Positions 47,937 through 57,657 of a stretch of DNA of 64,000 nt are shown piece after piece. Each line of letters opens with the position of its first letter. Positions within the stretch are counted from its first letter, which is position 1. The notes under the pieces were generated by a model that searched no databases, had not been told where the DNA came from, and saw only the letters and a list, made by a program, of their open reading frames with translations. Source of the DNA: JAMXLO01 sp963696645 (GTDB taxonomy: Bacteria > Pseudomonadota > Alphaproteobacteria > Acetobacterales > Acetobacteraceae); assembly GCA_963696645.1 (NCBI GenBank), contig CAVOKY010000008.1:761852-825851 (forward strand), given 5' to 3'. The position numbers and the translations under genes were made by a program.

Positions 47937-50756
47937 ATGCAAGCTGGCGAGTGGTGGCACAGCATTGACCACGATGAACCCTGCCGCGTTGTCGATACCG
48001 AGACGCTATGGGGTCAGGCGAGTTGCCTAGTCTGGCTGCCGCGCCGTGACACGGCGGTCAGGGTTCTGCAGAAACATCTCATCCCGCTAAAGGCGGGGGA
48101 GTCCCGTCTCCTCGATCGCCTCTCCTATGTCAGCGCCGCCGCGCGCATCGCCGACGCCTTGGAGCGCGACGCCCTGGTCGCGCCGTTGGAAGGCACGGTC
48201 ATCCCGCTGCCGCATCAGCTATTGGCTTTGCAGCGGGCAATCTCCGGGGATCGCATTCGCTATCTCCTCGCCGACGAAGTCGGACTCGGCAAAACGATCG
48301 AAGCGGGCCTGATCCTGCGCGAGCTGAAGATACGGGGGCTTGTTCGCAGGATTCTCGTCGTTGCGCCCGCCGGTCTGGTTCTGCAGTGGCAGTCGGAAAT
48401 GAAAGGGCACTTCGGGGAGGATTTCCGGCTCATTCTTCCCAACAGCCTGACCGCGTTGCGGCAGGCCGGCGCCATCGACGAAAATGAAAATCTCTGGCGC
48501 ATGCACGACCAGGTCATCTGCCCGCTCAACTCGGTGAAGCCGATGGACTCCCGCCGCGGTTGGAGCCAGGAGCAGCTTGCCCGCTATAATCGCGAGCGGT
48601 TCGAGGACCTCGTTTCGGCCGGGTGGGACCTGATCATCGTCGACGAGGCCCATCGCGTAGGAGGCAGCACGGAGCAGGTCGCTCGATTCAAGTTGGGTGA
48701 CGCATTGGCGCAGGCTGCGCCCTATCTGCTTCTGCTTTCGGCGACACCACACCAAGGCAAGTCCGACGCGTTCCGCAGGCTCATTCGGTTCCTTGATCCG
48801 GATGTTCTGCCGGGAGACGACGCGATTTCGCGCGAAGCCGTCGCGCCCTTTGTCATTCGCACCGAGAAGCGACGCGCGATCGACGCCAACGGCAACCCAC
48901 TTTTCAAGCCGCGCTTCACCCAGTTGGTGCCGATTGAATGGGGGAGCGCACACGCGGAGCAGCGGGCTCTCTATGAGGCGGTCACGGAATACGTTCGCGA
49001 TGGCTACAACCGCGCCATCAAGGAAAAACAGACCGCCGTCGGCTTCCTGATGATCCTGATGCAGCGGTTGATCACCTCCAGCACGGCGGCGATCCGGACT
49101 GCCCTGGAACGGAGGCTTGCCGTGCTCGAGCTGCCCCAGGGGCAGCTTTCATTGTTTCCCGAAGACATGGCTGAGGACTGGTCGTCGCTGGATGGCCAGC
49201 AACAGTTCGATACCATTCTGAAGACGCGCCTGAAAGGCCTGAAGGACGAGCGAAAGGAAGTCGAACTGCTCCTCTCGGCGGCCCGGAGATGCGAGGGCAG
49301 CGGACCGGACGTGAAGGCCGAGGCGGTGCTCGAACGCATCCAGCAACAACAGCGCGAGGAAAACGATCCGATCCTGAAGGTGCTGATCTTCACGGAGTTC
49401 GTGCCCACGCAGGCCATGCTTGCCGATTTTCTGGAGCGCCGTGGGTTCACCGTCGTCATCCTTAATGGCGGGATGGACCTGGAGGAGCGCCGGCAGGCGC
49501 AGCGGCGGTTTGCAGACGACGCTCAGATTCTCATCTCGACGGACGCCGGCGGCGAAGGCCTGAACCTACAGTTCTGCCACGTGATCGTGAATTACGATCT
49601 GCCGTGGAACCCCATGAAGATCGAGCAGCGGATCGGCCGCGTCGATCGTATCGGTCAGAAGCATATCGTGCGGGCGATGAACTTTGCACTCGCGGACACG
49701 GTGGAGCTTCGCGTCCGCGAGGTGCTGGAAGAGAAGCTGGCAAGAATTCTCGAGGAGTTTGGCGTCGACAAGTTGGCCGACGTCCTGGATTCCGAGGATG
49801 GCGGCGTGCCCTTTGAGGCGCTGTTTGCCCAGGCGATGATCGCGCCCGAGGATGCCGAACAGCGCGCAGCCGGCGTTGCCGACGAGATCAGGCGCCGGGC
49901 GGAGGAATCGCGAGCCGGCTCCAGTCTGCTCAATGCGACCGAAAAACTGGATCCATCGGCCGCGCAGCATATCGCCAGCCACCAAATGCCTTATTGGACA
50001 GAGAGGCTGACGCTCGGATTCCTGCGCACTCAAGAGCCTACCGGGGCGTCCGCGAAGCCCGCCGTCATCGGCTTCGATCTGCGGTGGCCGAATGGCGACA
50101 CCAGCGCGTCCGCCGTCTTCAATCGTGACGACGCCGATCGTCCAGGCGTTACGCTGATTTCGCTGGAAGACGAGCGCGTACGCGGGCTGACAAACAGTTT
50201 GCCGGTTTTTGCGCCGGGCCAACCGATCCCCTCGGTCGTGATCCCCGATGTCTCTGACAAGACAACTGGCGTCTGGTCGTTGTGGCGAATCAGCCTGCAC
50301 ACCTCCGGAGGCCGGGAGCAGCGGTTCCTTGCCCTGTTCGTGAGCGACGATGGCCGGGTATTCGGTCCGACGGCGCGAACGATTTGGGATCGCCTGATCG
50401 ACCTTCCGGCCGGATTGAGCCAAGCGACCGACGATCTCTCCGACGCGCCTGCATTGCAAGCGTACGACGCCAGCCGCAGCGCCGCGGAAACCCAAGGCGC
50501 TGCAGTCTTTGAAGAGCTCTTGGCGGCTCACCAGCTCAGCATCATTCGTGAGCGCAAGAAAGGTGGGCACGCGTTCGCTTCGCGTCGTCGCGCCATAGAG
50601 CGTTTGGGTTTGCCCCAAGTCCGGAGTTACCGGCTCCGGATTTTGGTTGACGAGGAGCAAGCCTGGACCCGAGACCTTACCGCCCGTGAAACCGCTCTCC
50701 CGGATCTCGCGGCCGTCCTGATGGCTCGCGTGGCGCCGATGGGTAAGAGCATATGA
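47937..50756 (+). CDS. brxHII: BREX-3 SNF2-type helicase BrxHII
   Basis: The 939-residue protein is a RapA/SNF2-like superfamily 2 ATPase. Motif I is ADEVGLGKTIEAGLIL (near residue 112), motif II is IIVDEAHRVGG (DEAH), and motifs V-VI are STDAGGEGLNLQFCHVIVNY and EQRIGRVDRIGQ. BrxHII is the helicase of type 3 BREX operons and takes the place held by other helicases in other BREX types. It starts 9 nt after the methyltransferase gene, and its stop overlaps pglZ as ATGA. It appears complete. Confidence 0.88.
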   Translation: MQAGEWWHSIDHDEPCRVVDTETLWGQASCLVWLPRRDTAVRVLQKHLIPLKAGESRLLDRLSYVSAAARIADALERDALVAPLEGTVIPLPHQLLALQRAISGDRIRYLLADEVGLGKTIEAGLILRELKIRGLVRRILVVAPAGLVLQWQSEMKGHFGEDFRLILPNSLTALRQAGAIDENENLWRMHDQVICPLNSVKPMDSRRGWSQEQLARYNRERFEDLVSAGWDLIIVDEAHRVGGSTEQVARFKLGDALAQAAPYLLLLSATPHQGKSDAFRRLIRFLDPDVLPGDDAISREAVAPFVIRTEKRRAIDANGNPLFKPRFTQLVPIEWGSAHAEQRALYEAVTEYVRDGYNRAIKEKQTAVGFLMILMQRLITSSTAAIRTALERRLAVLELPQGQLSLFPEDMAEDWSSLDGQQQFDTILKTRLKGLKDERKEVELLLSAARRCEGSGPDVKAEAVLERIQQQQREENDPILKVLIFTEFVPTQAMLADFLERRGFTVVILNGGMDLEERRQAQRRFADDAQILISTDAGGEGLNLQFCHVIVNYDLPWNPMKIEQRIGRVDRIGQKHIVRAMNFALADTVELRVREVLEEKLARILEEFGVDKLADVLDSEDGGVPFEALFAQAMIAPEDAEQRAAGVADEIRRRAEESRAGSSLLNATEKLDPSAAQHIASHQMPYWTERLTLGFLRTQEPTGASAKPAVIGFDLRWPNGDTSASAVFNRDDADRPGVTLISLEDERVRGLTNSLPVFAPGQPIPSVVIPDVSDKTTGVWSLWRISLHTSGGREQRFLALFVSDDGRVFGPTARTIWDRLIDLPAGLSQATDDLSDAPALQAYDASRSAAETQGAAVFEELLAAHQLSIIRERKKGGHAFASRRRAIERLGLPQVRSYRLRILVDEEQAWTRDLTARETALPDLAAVLMARVAPMGKSI

Positions 50757-51319
50757 TCGCCCATTCCCCGGCCAGCACCTGGCGAGATCCGATCCTTGCC
50801 CAGTTCACACCCGACATCGCCACGGTCGCACGCCTCACAGTCGTCGCCGACCCGGATGAGCTGCTGACGGAACAGGGCGTTATTGACGGCATTCGCCAGC
50901 GCGGGTTCGAGATCGTCCCTTTCGAGGATCACGTCGCGTTCCGCTATGCCTATGAGCGGCGCTTTCGTGAGGTGTGGGATAACGGCAAGGACACCAACCT
51001 CGTTGTCGTTTTGCGGGCGACGCGATCGGACATCAGTGGACTTCCGTTCGACCTCCTTGAGCAGGCGAAGCGCGACCGCCGGCTGCTCTCTTTCAGCCTT
51101 GCGGAGTTGTTCCCGTCCCTAGCTCCGCATGTGCTTTCTGAGTTGGATCGTGGCGACCTTGATGCGGTCTCCGCGGCACAGCAGCTTTTCAAGCCTGAGC
51201 CGCTGGGTGAGAACGCCACGCGGGACTTTCTGCTACGCCACGTATTCCGACTCGACCCAGCGCAGATCCAAGATGACGCAGAGCTACTTCGTGCGCTCCT
51301 GCGACGGCATTACAGCGGG
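50753..51319 (+). pseudogene. pglZ: pglZ, 5' part interrupted by the IS element
   Basis: The first 189 codons of PglZ (DPILAQFTPDIATVARLTVV, FRYAYERRFREVWDNGKDTN) read to the edge of the insertion at RHYSG. Translation then runs 14 codons into the element and stops at 51361, giving a 202-residue truncated product without the phosphatase domain. The start ATG 50753 overlaps brxHII. This part is the N-terminal scaffold of PglZ. On its own it should not support BREX activity, since PglZ is required in the systems studied. Confidence 0.88.
51312..51319 (+). repeat. Target-site duplication, left copy
   Basis: ACAGCGGG lies directly before the element end TGTTACC and is repeated at 54687-54694. 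Eight bases is within the range known for IS21-family elements. Confidence 0.88.
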
Positions 51320-51566
51320 TGTTACCAACGGGGTGAATTCGCATCAGAGCCACCGGTTTGAAATTCCCTGGGGTTAGCGAGCGCCTGCAGCCCCGATCCG
51401 ATCGAGCATGCCGCCGTGCTCGGTCCAATCAAGGCCAAGCCCTTCGGGTGGCCGCGAAAGTCGCGGCCAGCCTTGACAGGCCCTGCGCGCGACGGCTGCC
51501 AGAATTAGCGGTCGGGACGGAAGAATGCTCGCGGCGCGGGTCGAACCAAAGAATTGCCCAAGCAAT

Positions 51567-51785
51567 TCAGAACGGCGGATGGTTGCCGAACAGATCGAGT
51601 TGCCAAGGAGCGTCGGCATGACGTTCAGGCGTGATGGATCGGTGGTGGCGGCGGATCTGGGCGAAATGGGCCGCCTCGAATTTCAAGGCGAGCTCCATCA
51701 GCGCGTCCGCAATGTAAGCGGCGGCTTCATCGGAAACGGCATGCTCGGGCGATTTGGCTGAGCGCTTTCGTCTCATCGTGGTCAT
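51567..51785 (-). CDS. Small IS-encoded accessory protein
   Basis: This 72-residue frame starts 8 nt after the istB stop on the same strand, suggesting read-through translation. It is helical in the middle (AAAYIADALMELALKFEAAHFAQIRRHHRS) and ends with HADAPWQLDLFGNHPPF. No known domain. Similar short frames downstream of istB occur in some IS21 relatives as I recall, but its role in transposition is unknown. Confidence 0.5.
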   Translation of the reverse strand: MTTMRRKRSAKSPEHAVSDEAAAYIADALMELALKFEAAHFAQIRRHHRSITPERHADAPWQLDLFGNHPPF

Positions 51786-51793
51786 TGCCGGGC

Positions 51794-52543
51794 TTACGCT
51801 TCAATCTCGTCCTTCATGCGGAAGCTCGGACCTTCGATGATGACCGTCTCGGCGTGGTGCAGGACACGGTCGAGAATCGCGGATGTCAACGTGCTGTCGT
51901 TGTTGAAGATCTGCGACCAATGTTTGTAGGTGCGGTTGGTGGTGATCAGGATCGGCGCGCGCTCGTAGCGCTGGCTGATGATCTGGAACAACAGGTCTGC
52001 ACCGTGCTTGTCGATCGGCAGGTAACCGAGCTCGTCGACAATCAATATGGCGGGCTTCAGGTAGCGGTGGAACTCGCGCTTGAGTTGGCCGACGGCCTGG
52101 GCCGCCGCCAGGGTGTTGATAATGTCGACGGCTGTGGTGAACAGCACAGAGTGTCCGTCCAGGCAGGCGGCGTGGCCCAGAGCGATCGCCAAATGCGTCT
52201 TGCCAAGGCCGACGTTGCCGATCAGGACGATGTTGGTTTGGGTTGCGACGAAGGCCAGACGGAACAGGGCCTGAATATGCGGGCGGTTGATCTTCCTGGG
52301 CCAACTCCACTGGAAGTCATCGAGGGATTTGAGCACGGGGAAGCGCGCGTTCTTGATCCGTCGTTCGATGCTGCGGTTCTCGCGCATGGTGGCCTCGCCC
52401 TCGACCAGCTGCGCCAGATAATCCAGGTGCGAGCGCTGCTGCTCGGCGGCTTGGGTGGCGACGGCCTGGTAGTGGCTTTGGATGTGGTGCAGTCGCAGAC
52501 GATTCAGCTGTGCATCCAACCGTGTCAGATCACTCGGGGTCAT
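51794..52543 (-). CDS. istB: IS21 helper ATPase IstB
   Basis: The 249-residue AAA+ protein has Walker A IGNVGLGKTHLAIALG (about residues 108-123) and Walker B PAILIVDELGYLPID. IstB remodels target DNA for the IstA transposase and is related to DnaC. ATG 52543 overlaps the istA stop by 14 nt, the normal IS21 arrangement. It is full length and appears intact, so the element may still be mobile. Confidence 0.96.
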   Translation of the reverse strand: MTPSDLTRLDAQLNRLRLHHIQSHYQAVATQAAEQQRSHLDYLAQLVEGEATMRENRSIERRIKNARFPVLKSLDDFQWSWPRKINRPHIQALFRLAFVATQTNIVLIGNVGLGKTHLAIALGHAACLDGHSVLFTTAVDIINTLAAAQAVGQLKREFHRYLKPAILIVDELGYLPIDKHGADLLFQIISQRYERAPILITTNRTYKHWSQIFNNDSTLTSAILDRVLHHAETVIIEGPSFRMKDEIEA

Positions 52544-54008
52544 GACGGTTTACCTGATATGCGTTGAGGTCAGGGGGAGCGATGTCGATGTCGAGCAGGT
52601 CGTGGCGACGGGTGAGTTGTAAGGGTCCGGGTTCCGGCAGCGCACGGGCCCGGGTCTCCAGGATGTTGGTGATGTACTCGGCGCTGAAGGCCTGGAAGGC
52701 GAGCCCGTCGGAGATCGCGCGGGCTACGGCATCGGCGGGATAAATCTCAGCCAGAGCCAGGATTTTGCGGACGTGGTGGCGGGCGTTGAGCCTGCGTTGC
52801 TCGAGGCCTTCGTAATAGGCCTGGGCATCCGGTGACAGCGCCAGGAAGTGCATCATCAATCGCTGTTCCCGGGCACGGCCGCGCTGGGCGATCAGCACCT
52901 TGGCGTGATCCGGATCCTCGACGTCCTCGTGGCGACCATAGCGGCGCGTATGACGGGCGATGAGCTGGTTGTCGAAGTAGAGGCAGACCCGGTCGGGATA
53001 GGCTTTGACGGTCAAACGGCGGTGAGCGTATGCGGCGGGGACGGAATACTGATTGGTATCCAAGGTGATGCGGAACTGGCTGGAGGCGACGCTGGTTGAG
53101 GTGTGCGCAAGGTCGTAGGGGTGCGGGTTGAGTGATCCCAGATGCGGCCGCTCTTGCGCAAGCAAATCGATGGGGCGCTGTTGCGTTTCGCCATGGATGC
53201 GCAGGTTTGCGATGGTGTCGAGCCAGACCTGTGCGGCTGCGCCGATCGCACTGAAGTCGGTCAACTCGAGCCCATGCAGGAAGTTCTTCTTGACGTAACC
53301 CACACCTGACTCGACGCGACCCTTCTCATTGCCGCGAGCGACATTGCAGGGCTCGATGGCAAAGCCGTGGTGGCGGGCAAAGTCCAGATAGCGCGGATTG
53401 AACACTGGTGCGGCGCCGGCCAGGCGCTGCAGAACCGCCGATTTGAGATTGTCGACCATGATCTTGGACGGCACGCCACCAAAGGCAGCGAAGCCATGTT
53501 CGTGGCAGGCGAGAAAATGCTCCATGGTCTGGGAGACGGTGAACTCCACGAACATCTGGCGGCTGAACGCCAGCACCATGACGAAGAACGAAAGCCGGCG
53601 ACGAGTATTGCCCACGGCGACGGTTCCGTAGGCGCCCCAGTCGACCTGCGCACACTCGCCGGGAGCGAAGTGCAGCTTCAGATAGACCGGCCGCTTCGTC
53701 GGCCGGATGCGGCGGACGTAATCCCGCAGGATCGTCACACCGCCGCGGTATCCCTCCTCGCGCAGGCGCTGGAAGATCTGCTGAGCGCTGTATGGGTGGG
53801 TGTCCAGCAACCGTGTGATGCGCGGCTTGAAGGGATCCAGCACACTGCCGCGCGGCCGGCTGCGCCGCGGCTCGAAGCGCGAACGAGCGGCCCACGTGGC
53901 GACCGTCCTCGGATCAAGGCCCAGCGCCCGGGCGGTCTGCGCGATCGTCAGGCCCTGGCGATCACGGCAGTCGTGGATCTTGGCGAACGTCTCGTAATCG
54001 ATCACCAC
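52530..54008 (-). CDS. istA: IS21 transposase IstA
   Basis: The 492-residue protein has an N-terminal HTH (QGLTIAQTARALGLDPRTVA) and a DDE integrase-type core. The acidic residues lie in AQVDWGAY (Asp123), KIMVDNLKS (Asp186) and RGNEKGRVE (about Glu228). A beta-barrel C-terminal DNA-binding part follows (TLDTNQYSVPAAYAHRRLTV). Length is a little under the usual 500 residues and no frame break is seen. It lies upstream of istB, in line with IS21 order. Confidence 0.96.
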   Translation of the reverse strand: MVIDYETFAKIHDCRDRQGLTIAQTARALGLDPRTVATWAARSRFEPRRSRPRGSVLDPFKPRITRLLDTHPYSAQQIFQRLREEGYRGGVTILRDYVRRIRPTKRPVYLKLHFAPGECAQVDWGAYGTVAVGNTRRRLSFFVMVLAFSRQMFVEFTVSQTMEHFLACHEHGFAAFGGVPSKIMVDNLKSAVLQRLAGAAPVFNPRYLDFARHHGFAIEPCNVARGNEKGRVESGVGYVKKNFLHGLELTDFSAIGAAAQVWLDTIANLRIHGETQQRPIDLLAQERPHLGSLNPHPYDLAHTSTSVASSQFRITLDTNQYSVPAAYAHRRLTVKAYPDRVCLYFDNQLIARHTRRYGRHEDVEDPDHAKVLIAQRGRAREQRLMMHFLALSPDAQAYYEGLEQRRLNARHHVRKILALAEIYPADAVARAISDGLAFQAFSAEYITNILETRARALPEPGPLQLTRRHDLLDIDIAPPDLNAYQVNRHDPE

Positions 54009-54019
54009 CGGCTCCGCCG

Positions 54020-54511
54020 TCAGGCACGGGGCGTTGCCGCCCGTGCCGCGGATGTAGCGAGAATGTCTTGGCCCAGCCGTAGCAGACGCCCCGTGGTGCG
54101 GACGATGTCATCTTGTAACGGCGTCCCGACGATATGGGCGATTAAGCCAATCAGAACAGCAGGTTGCGCGATTAAGACCTCTTGTAACGGCGAGCCCGCC
54201 GGAGCGGCTGTTCCACCAGCAGATTCAACAGGTTGCGCCGTTGAGACATCTTGTAACGCAGTGCCGACACCTCGAGCCCTGCGCCAATACCCGGGATGGC
54301 GCGACCGCCACGCCTGGACCCGAGCGACGTTCACCGGGCCGCGGAAGTAGCCTTGGTTCTCCGGCGCGGCGCGCCAGCGTGCCTGGCTGGCAGCTTTGCT
54401 GGCCGCTCTGCAGGTGCTCGCCGAGCAGTAACGCTGGTGATGGCGGTTACGCGGATCGGGACGAAATAACTGCAGACAGCATTTGCACTTACGGCGGTTG
54501 CCACCGGCCAT
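54020..54511 (-). CDS. IS21-associated zinc-finger-like accessory protein
   Basis: The 163-residue protein precedes istA on the same strand, 11 nt away. Its N terminus has a probable zinc site: CKCCLQLFRPDPRNRHHQRY followed by CSASTCRAASKAASQARW. GYFRGPVNVARVQAWRSRHPGYW follows, and then a variable part with repeats of the type GTALQDVSTAQP, GSPLQEVLIAQP and GTPLQDDI. I recall proteins with this N terminus beside IS elements of alphaproteobacteria. A DNA-binding accessory role in transposition is plausible but unproved. Confidence 0.7.
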   Translation of the reverse strand: MAGGNRRKCKCCLQLFRPDPRNRHHQRYCSASTCRAASKAASQARWRAAPENQGYFRGPVNVARVQAWRSRHPGYWRRARGVGTALQDVSTAQPVESAGGTAAPAGSPLQEVLIAQPAVLIGLIAHIVGTPLQDDIVRTTGRLLRLGQDILATSAARAATPRA

Positions 54512-54686
54512 GACGTCGCCTCCTGCGAGGACGCATCATCGCCATGGTGAGGCCTGGCTGGTCTCGATGCCGGATCGAGCATCTGGTGTTCCTGCTCCAT
54601 CTCGGAGCATTCAATCGACCGCCCGGATCCGCACTACCACCGCAAATTCAAACCGCTGACTTTAGCGCAAAATCAGACTGCTGCTG

Positions 54687-54694
54687 ACAGCGGG
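54687..54694 (+). repeat. Target-site duplication, right copy
   Basis: ACAGCGGG directly follows the element end CTGCTGCTG and continues into the resumed pglZ frame as AAGATCATC. Confidence 0.88.
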
Positions 54695-56182
54695 AAGATC
54701 ATCCCGAAGTCTTTGGACGATCGCCTGATCCATTTGCTGCGATCAACGGATCGATGGCAGGAATGGCCGCTCGATCAGATCGTTCCAAGTCGTGCAAATT
54801 TCCTGGAGTTTTTGCAGGAAAGGTGGCCGATATTCGTGCGTCAGCGCCTAGCCTCGCCGGCAAGCGCACTGCGCGAGGAAGCAGCCCCCTACGATCTTCA
54901 GTTTTCCGGTCCTGTGGATCTTCCGTTCGACCACGACGACGTTCGTGTCTACGTCGATAATCTGTTTACCGATGGTCTGCTGGCTCCGGTTGGCGGCGTC
55001 TCTCATTCGCTTGTCGCCGGGTCTTGGATGGCTGTCGGCGTGGCAGGGTCTGCAGGCGCGGACCAGACTTCACGCTTCCGAAAACTCCTGCAGCTTCTGC
55101 AGTCTGATAGCCCGTCGTTGAACAGCGATCACCAGGCGTGGATTCAGGTCGCGACGCGATGGGCGGAGGTCGTGGCGCTGCGCTGGTCGCTGCCAGAAGA
55201 TTTGCCACATGAGGACAAGTCCCGCTTCGAGACCGCACACCACCTGATCGAGCAGCGCTTTCAAGAATGGATGGTTGCGCATTACGGCGCTCTGCACAGC
55301 CTGTCGTATCTACCACGGCCGGCCATGCTTCATCAGATACCGAGGTACATGGCGCATCGGCTTGCGGCGAAGGGGCCGGCACGCAAGCTTGCGGTGGTTG
55401 TCATCGACGGCCTCGCCATGGACCAGTGGGCTGTTGTCCGCCAGGAGATGCCGTCACGAAAATGGCTCACGGAGGAGTTCGGTCTCTTCGCCTGGGTGCC
55501 GACGCTGACCTCAGTGTCTCGTCAATCGATCTTCGCTGGTGATCCGCCATTCTTTTTTGGCCAGAGCCTCGATACGACGCGCAAGGAAGAGCAGCATTGG
55601 ACGCGGTTCTGGGACGATCGCGGCATCCGCAAAGGCGACGCCGTCTATGCCTGTCAGGGCACCCTTGAAGACGACGATGCTTTCATTAAGAGGATAGTTG
55701 AAAAGATCGATCAGCCGCGATGCAGAGTCGCCGGCATCGTGGTCGGCACCATCGATCAGATGCTCCACGGCATCGTCAATGGAACTGATGGGATGCACGC
55801 CGGGGTCCGACATTGGGCGAAGCGTGGATCCCTTTGGCGGCTTCTGGACACGATGCTCGAAAGTGGTTTCGAGGTAATCCTGACGGCCGATCATGGGAAC
55901 GTCGAGGGCGTGGGTATTGGCAAACCGAACGTGGGTGCGACCGCCGATGAACGGGGCGAGCGTGTTCATGTTTTCTCGGACCCGCTTCTGCGTTCGAACG
56001 TTGCGGAGAAATTCCCTGGTTCACTGGAATGGCCATGTATCGGACTCCCCGATGAGTATCTTGCCCTGATCGCTGCCCCGCTTCGCGCCTTCATCGGAGA
56101 GGGAAGGCGCACCGTCGCGCACGGAGGGATTTGCATCGAAGAAGTTATCGTCCCCTTCGTGACTATCCGAGGGCCAGATTGA
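54695..56182 (+). pseudogene. pglZ: pglZ, 3' part after the IS element (phosphatase domain)
   Basis: The frame resumes at KIIPKSLDDRLIHLL and carries the alkaline-phosphatase-like PglZ domain. The metal Asp is in LAVVVIDGLAMDQW, the probable nucleophile region is TLTSVSRQSIFAG, and the later metal site is ILTADHGNVEGVGIG. Joined with the 5' part across one copy of the duplication, PglZ has 684 residues without a stop. A TTG at 54713 might allow separate translation of this part. PglZ is thought to be a phosphatase or nuclease-like core protein of BREX. Confidence 0.9.
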
Positions 56183-56184
56183 AA

Positions 56185-56925
56185 ATGCTGGAGAGAGCGC
56201 GAATTGGGTTTGATAGAACGATATCAGCCGAGTGGCTGGACGCGGTTGCCGCTCGTGCCATGAGTGGCGAGCCTCCGGAGGCTACTAGGAAGTTCCTCTG
56301 GGAGTTTCTTGATGGTGCTGAAACCGGCAGTACCAACAACAGCAACCGCGGAAAGACCATAACCGTACTCGCCCGAATTTGGCTGTCAGTGCCAAAGCCA
56401 GCCGAGGCTCTGAAGCAAGCGGCGCTGAATTGCCTAGCCTCGACACCTGGCGAGAAGCGAATTGGTGTTCATTGGGCGATGGTCATCGGGACGCACCCAT
56501 TTTTTCTCGACGTTGCGACGCACACGGGCAAGCTCCTTAAACTTCATGGTTACGCCAGTCGGTCGCAAATCAAGCGTCATATGACGGAAGTCTGGGGTGA
56601 TCGCTCAACGCTTGAGCGCGCCATCCAGCGTGTTCTCCGGTCAATGCTGCAATGGGGCTTGCTGCGGGCCGGCCAACAAAGGGGCGCGCTTGTTGGGCCT
56701 GTCCAACGCATTGATATGGATAATGATGTGAGCGAGCTTCTTGTGCATTCAATCCTAGTGGGGAGTGGTAACGGGCTCCAATTGGCCCGCCTCGTCAATC
56801 ATCCCGCATTATTTCCCTTCTCTATTCACCTTACTGCGCAAGACCTTGCTACAAATCGGACATTCCGTTTGCAGCGGCAAGGCGATCAGTCGGAGCATGT
56901 TGAGCTGGCACAGCTCCCTGGATGA
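56185..56925 (+). CDS. brxA: BREX protein BrxA
   Basis: The 246-residue protein directly follows pglZ (2 nt after the stop), the last position expected for brxA in a type 3 BREX operon. It matches BrxA/DUF1819-like patterns only loosely: TRKFLWEFLDG, LARIWLSVPKP, EKRIGVHWAMVIGTHPFFLD and a helical HTH-like stretch RSQIKRHMTEVWGDRSTLER. BrxA is a small DNA-binding, NusB-like core protein. ATG 56185 is used; TTG 56179 overlaps the pglZ stop. It is intact. With pglZ broken by an insertion element, polar effects on brxA are possible. Confidence 0.78.
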   Translation: MLERARIGFDRTISAEWLDAVAARAMSGEPPEATRKFLWEFLDGAETGSTNNSNRGKTITVLARIWLSVPKPAEALKQAALNCLASTPGEKRIGVHWAMVIGTHPFFLDVATHTGKLLKLHGYASRSQIKRHMTEVWGDRSTLERAIQRVLRSMLQWGLLRAGQQRGALVGPVQRIDMDNDVSELLVHSILVGSGNGLQLARLVNHPALFPFSIHLTAQDLATNRTFRLQRQGDQSEHVELAQLPG

Positions 56926-57006
56926 GCTGCTTTCAGGCTGGAGGTGCTGCCGCCCCTGGTTTCTCTGCCTCCCCAATGGCTCGCCCCTCCTCATGGAATG
57001 GCAAAC

Positions 57007-57498
57007 CTAACTTGAGTCAATAGGCAGTTCCACCCGGACGCTTAAGCCCCCGCCCTTGCGATTGCCGAGGGTGATATCCCCGCCGTGTTCCCAGACGATG
57101 GAGCGAGTGATGGAAAGCCCGAGGCCGACGCCACCAGTGCTAGGATCACGAGCGCTGCCGATTCTGTAGAATGGCTCGAACACCTTCTCCCGCTCGCTGC
57201 GTGGGATCCCAGAGCCTTCGTCTTCTATGGTGATCACGACCCGGCCAGCCTCAGGGGCGAGCGTTACGTCGGCCTTGCCGCCATATTTCACGGCGTTGTC
57301 CACGAGGTTGGAGATCGCTCGCCGCATGGCCGTAGGCCGACAGGATATCGTCACGTCGCGCGGTCCTGTGAAGGTTACTTTCTCGCCGGCGTCGACGGCG
57401 TCCTCGCAAATACCTTCGACCAGAGCGCTCAGATCGACGAGCGATCGACCCTCCTGCTTTGAATCGTCGCGTGTGAATGACAGGATCGATTCGATCGC
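57007..57498 (-). pseudogene. Sensor histidine kinase remnant (catalytic domain only)
   Basis: The fragment encodes the end of the dimerisation helix (IESILSFTRDDSKQEGRSLV) and a full HATPase domain: N box RRAISNLVDNAVKYGG, G1 ITIEDEGSGIP, F box REKVFEPFYRIG, and G2 GGVGLGLSITRSIVWEHGG. The phosphorylated His region, sensor and membrane segments are missing, and similarity ends at about 57498. It is a truncated remnant just beyond the BREX operon, on the opposite strand, consistent with a recombination junction. A GTG at 57354 might start a short product, but function is unlikely. Confidence 0.8.
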
Positions 57499-57657
57499 GG
57501 GTCTCCGCGACGGGCGCCGCGAGCCTCTCTCGCGACCTCCAACCCGTCGCGGCCGACCCGGCCCTGCTCTCCCTCTAAGCCGCAGGGCGCCGGCCGTACT
57601 GCGGCGGACCAGGTAATCTCCGGTAGACCTCGGCCGGTCCGCGCCTGTGGGCGGCGA

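Larger units (their letters stand above)
51320..54686 (-). mobile_element. IS21-family insertion sequence within pglZ
   Basis: The element is 3,367 bp, with istA and istB on the minus strand plus two accessory frames. Perfect 8-bp duplications of ACAGCGGG flank it. The ends are not perfect inverse copies, but both carry an inner CGGTTTGAA motif (51351-51359 and, on the other strand, 54646-54654), fitting the multiple internal terminal repeats of IS21 elements. The element is larger than the usual 2-2.5 kb because of the accessory gene and long non-coding flanks. From 51362 to 51566 I see no gene. Confidence 0.9.

Noticed and set aside
44640..56200. BREX locus as a DISARM or restriction-modification system
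   Set aside because: BrxF, BrxC and PglZ are recognisable and the gene order fits type 3 BREX; no DISARM-specific DUF1998 or PLD gene is present.
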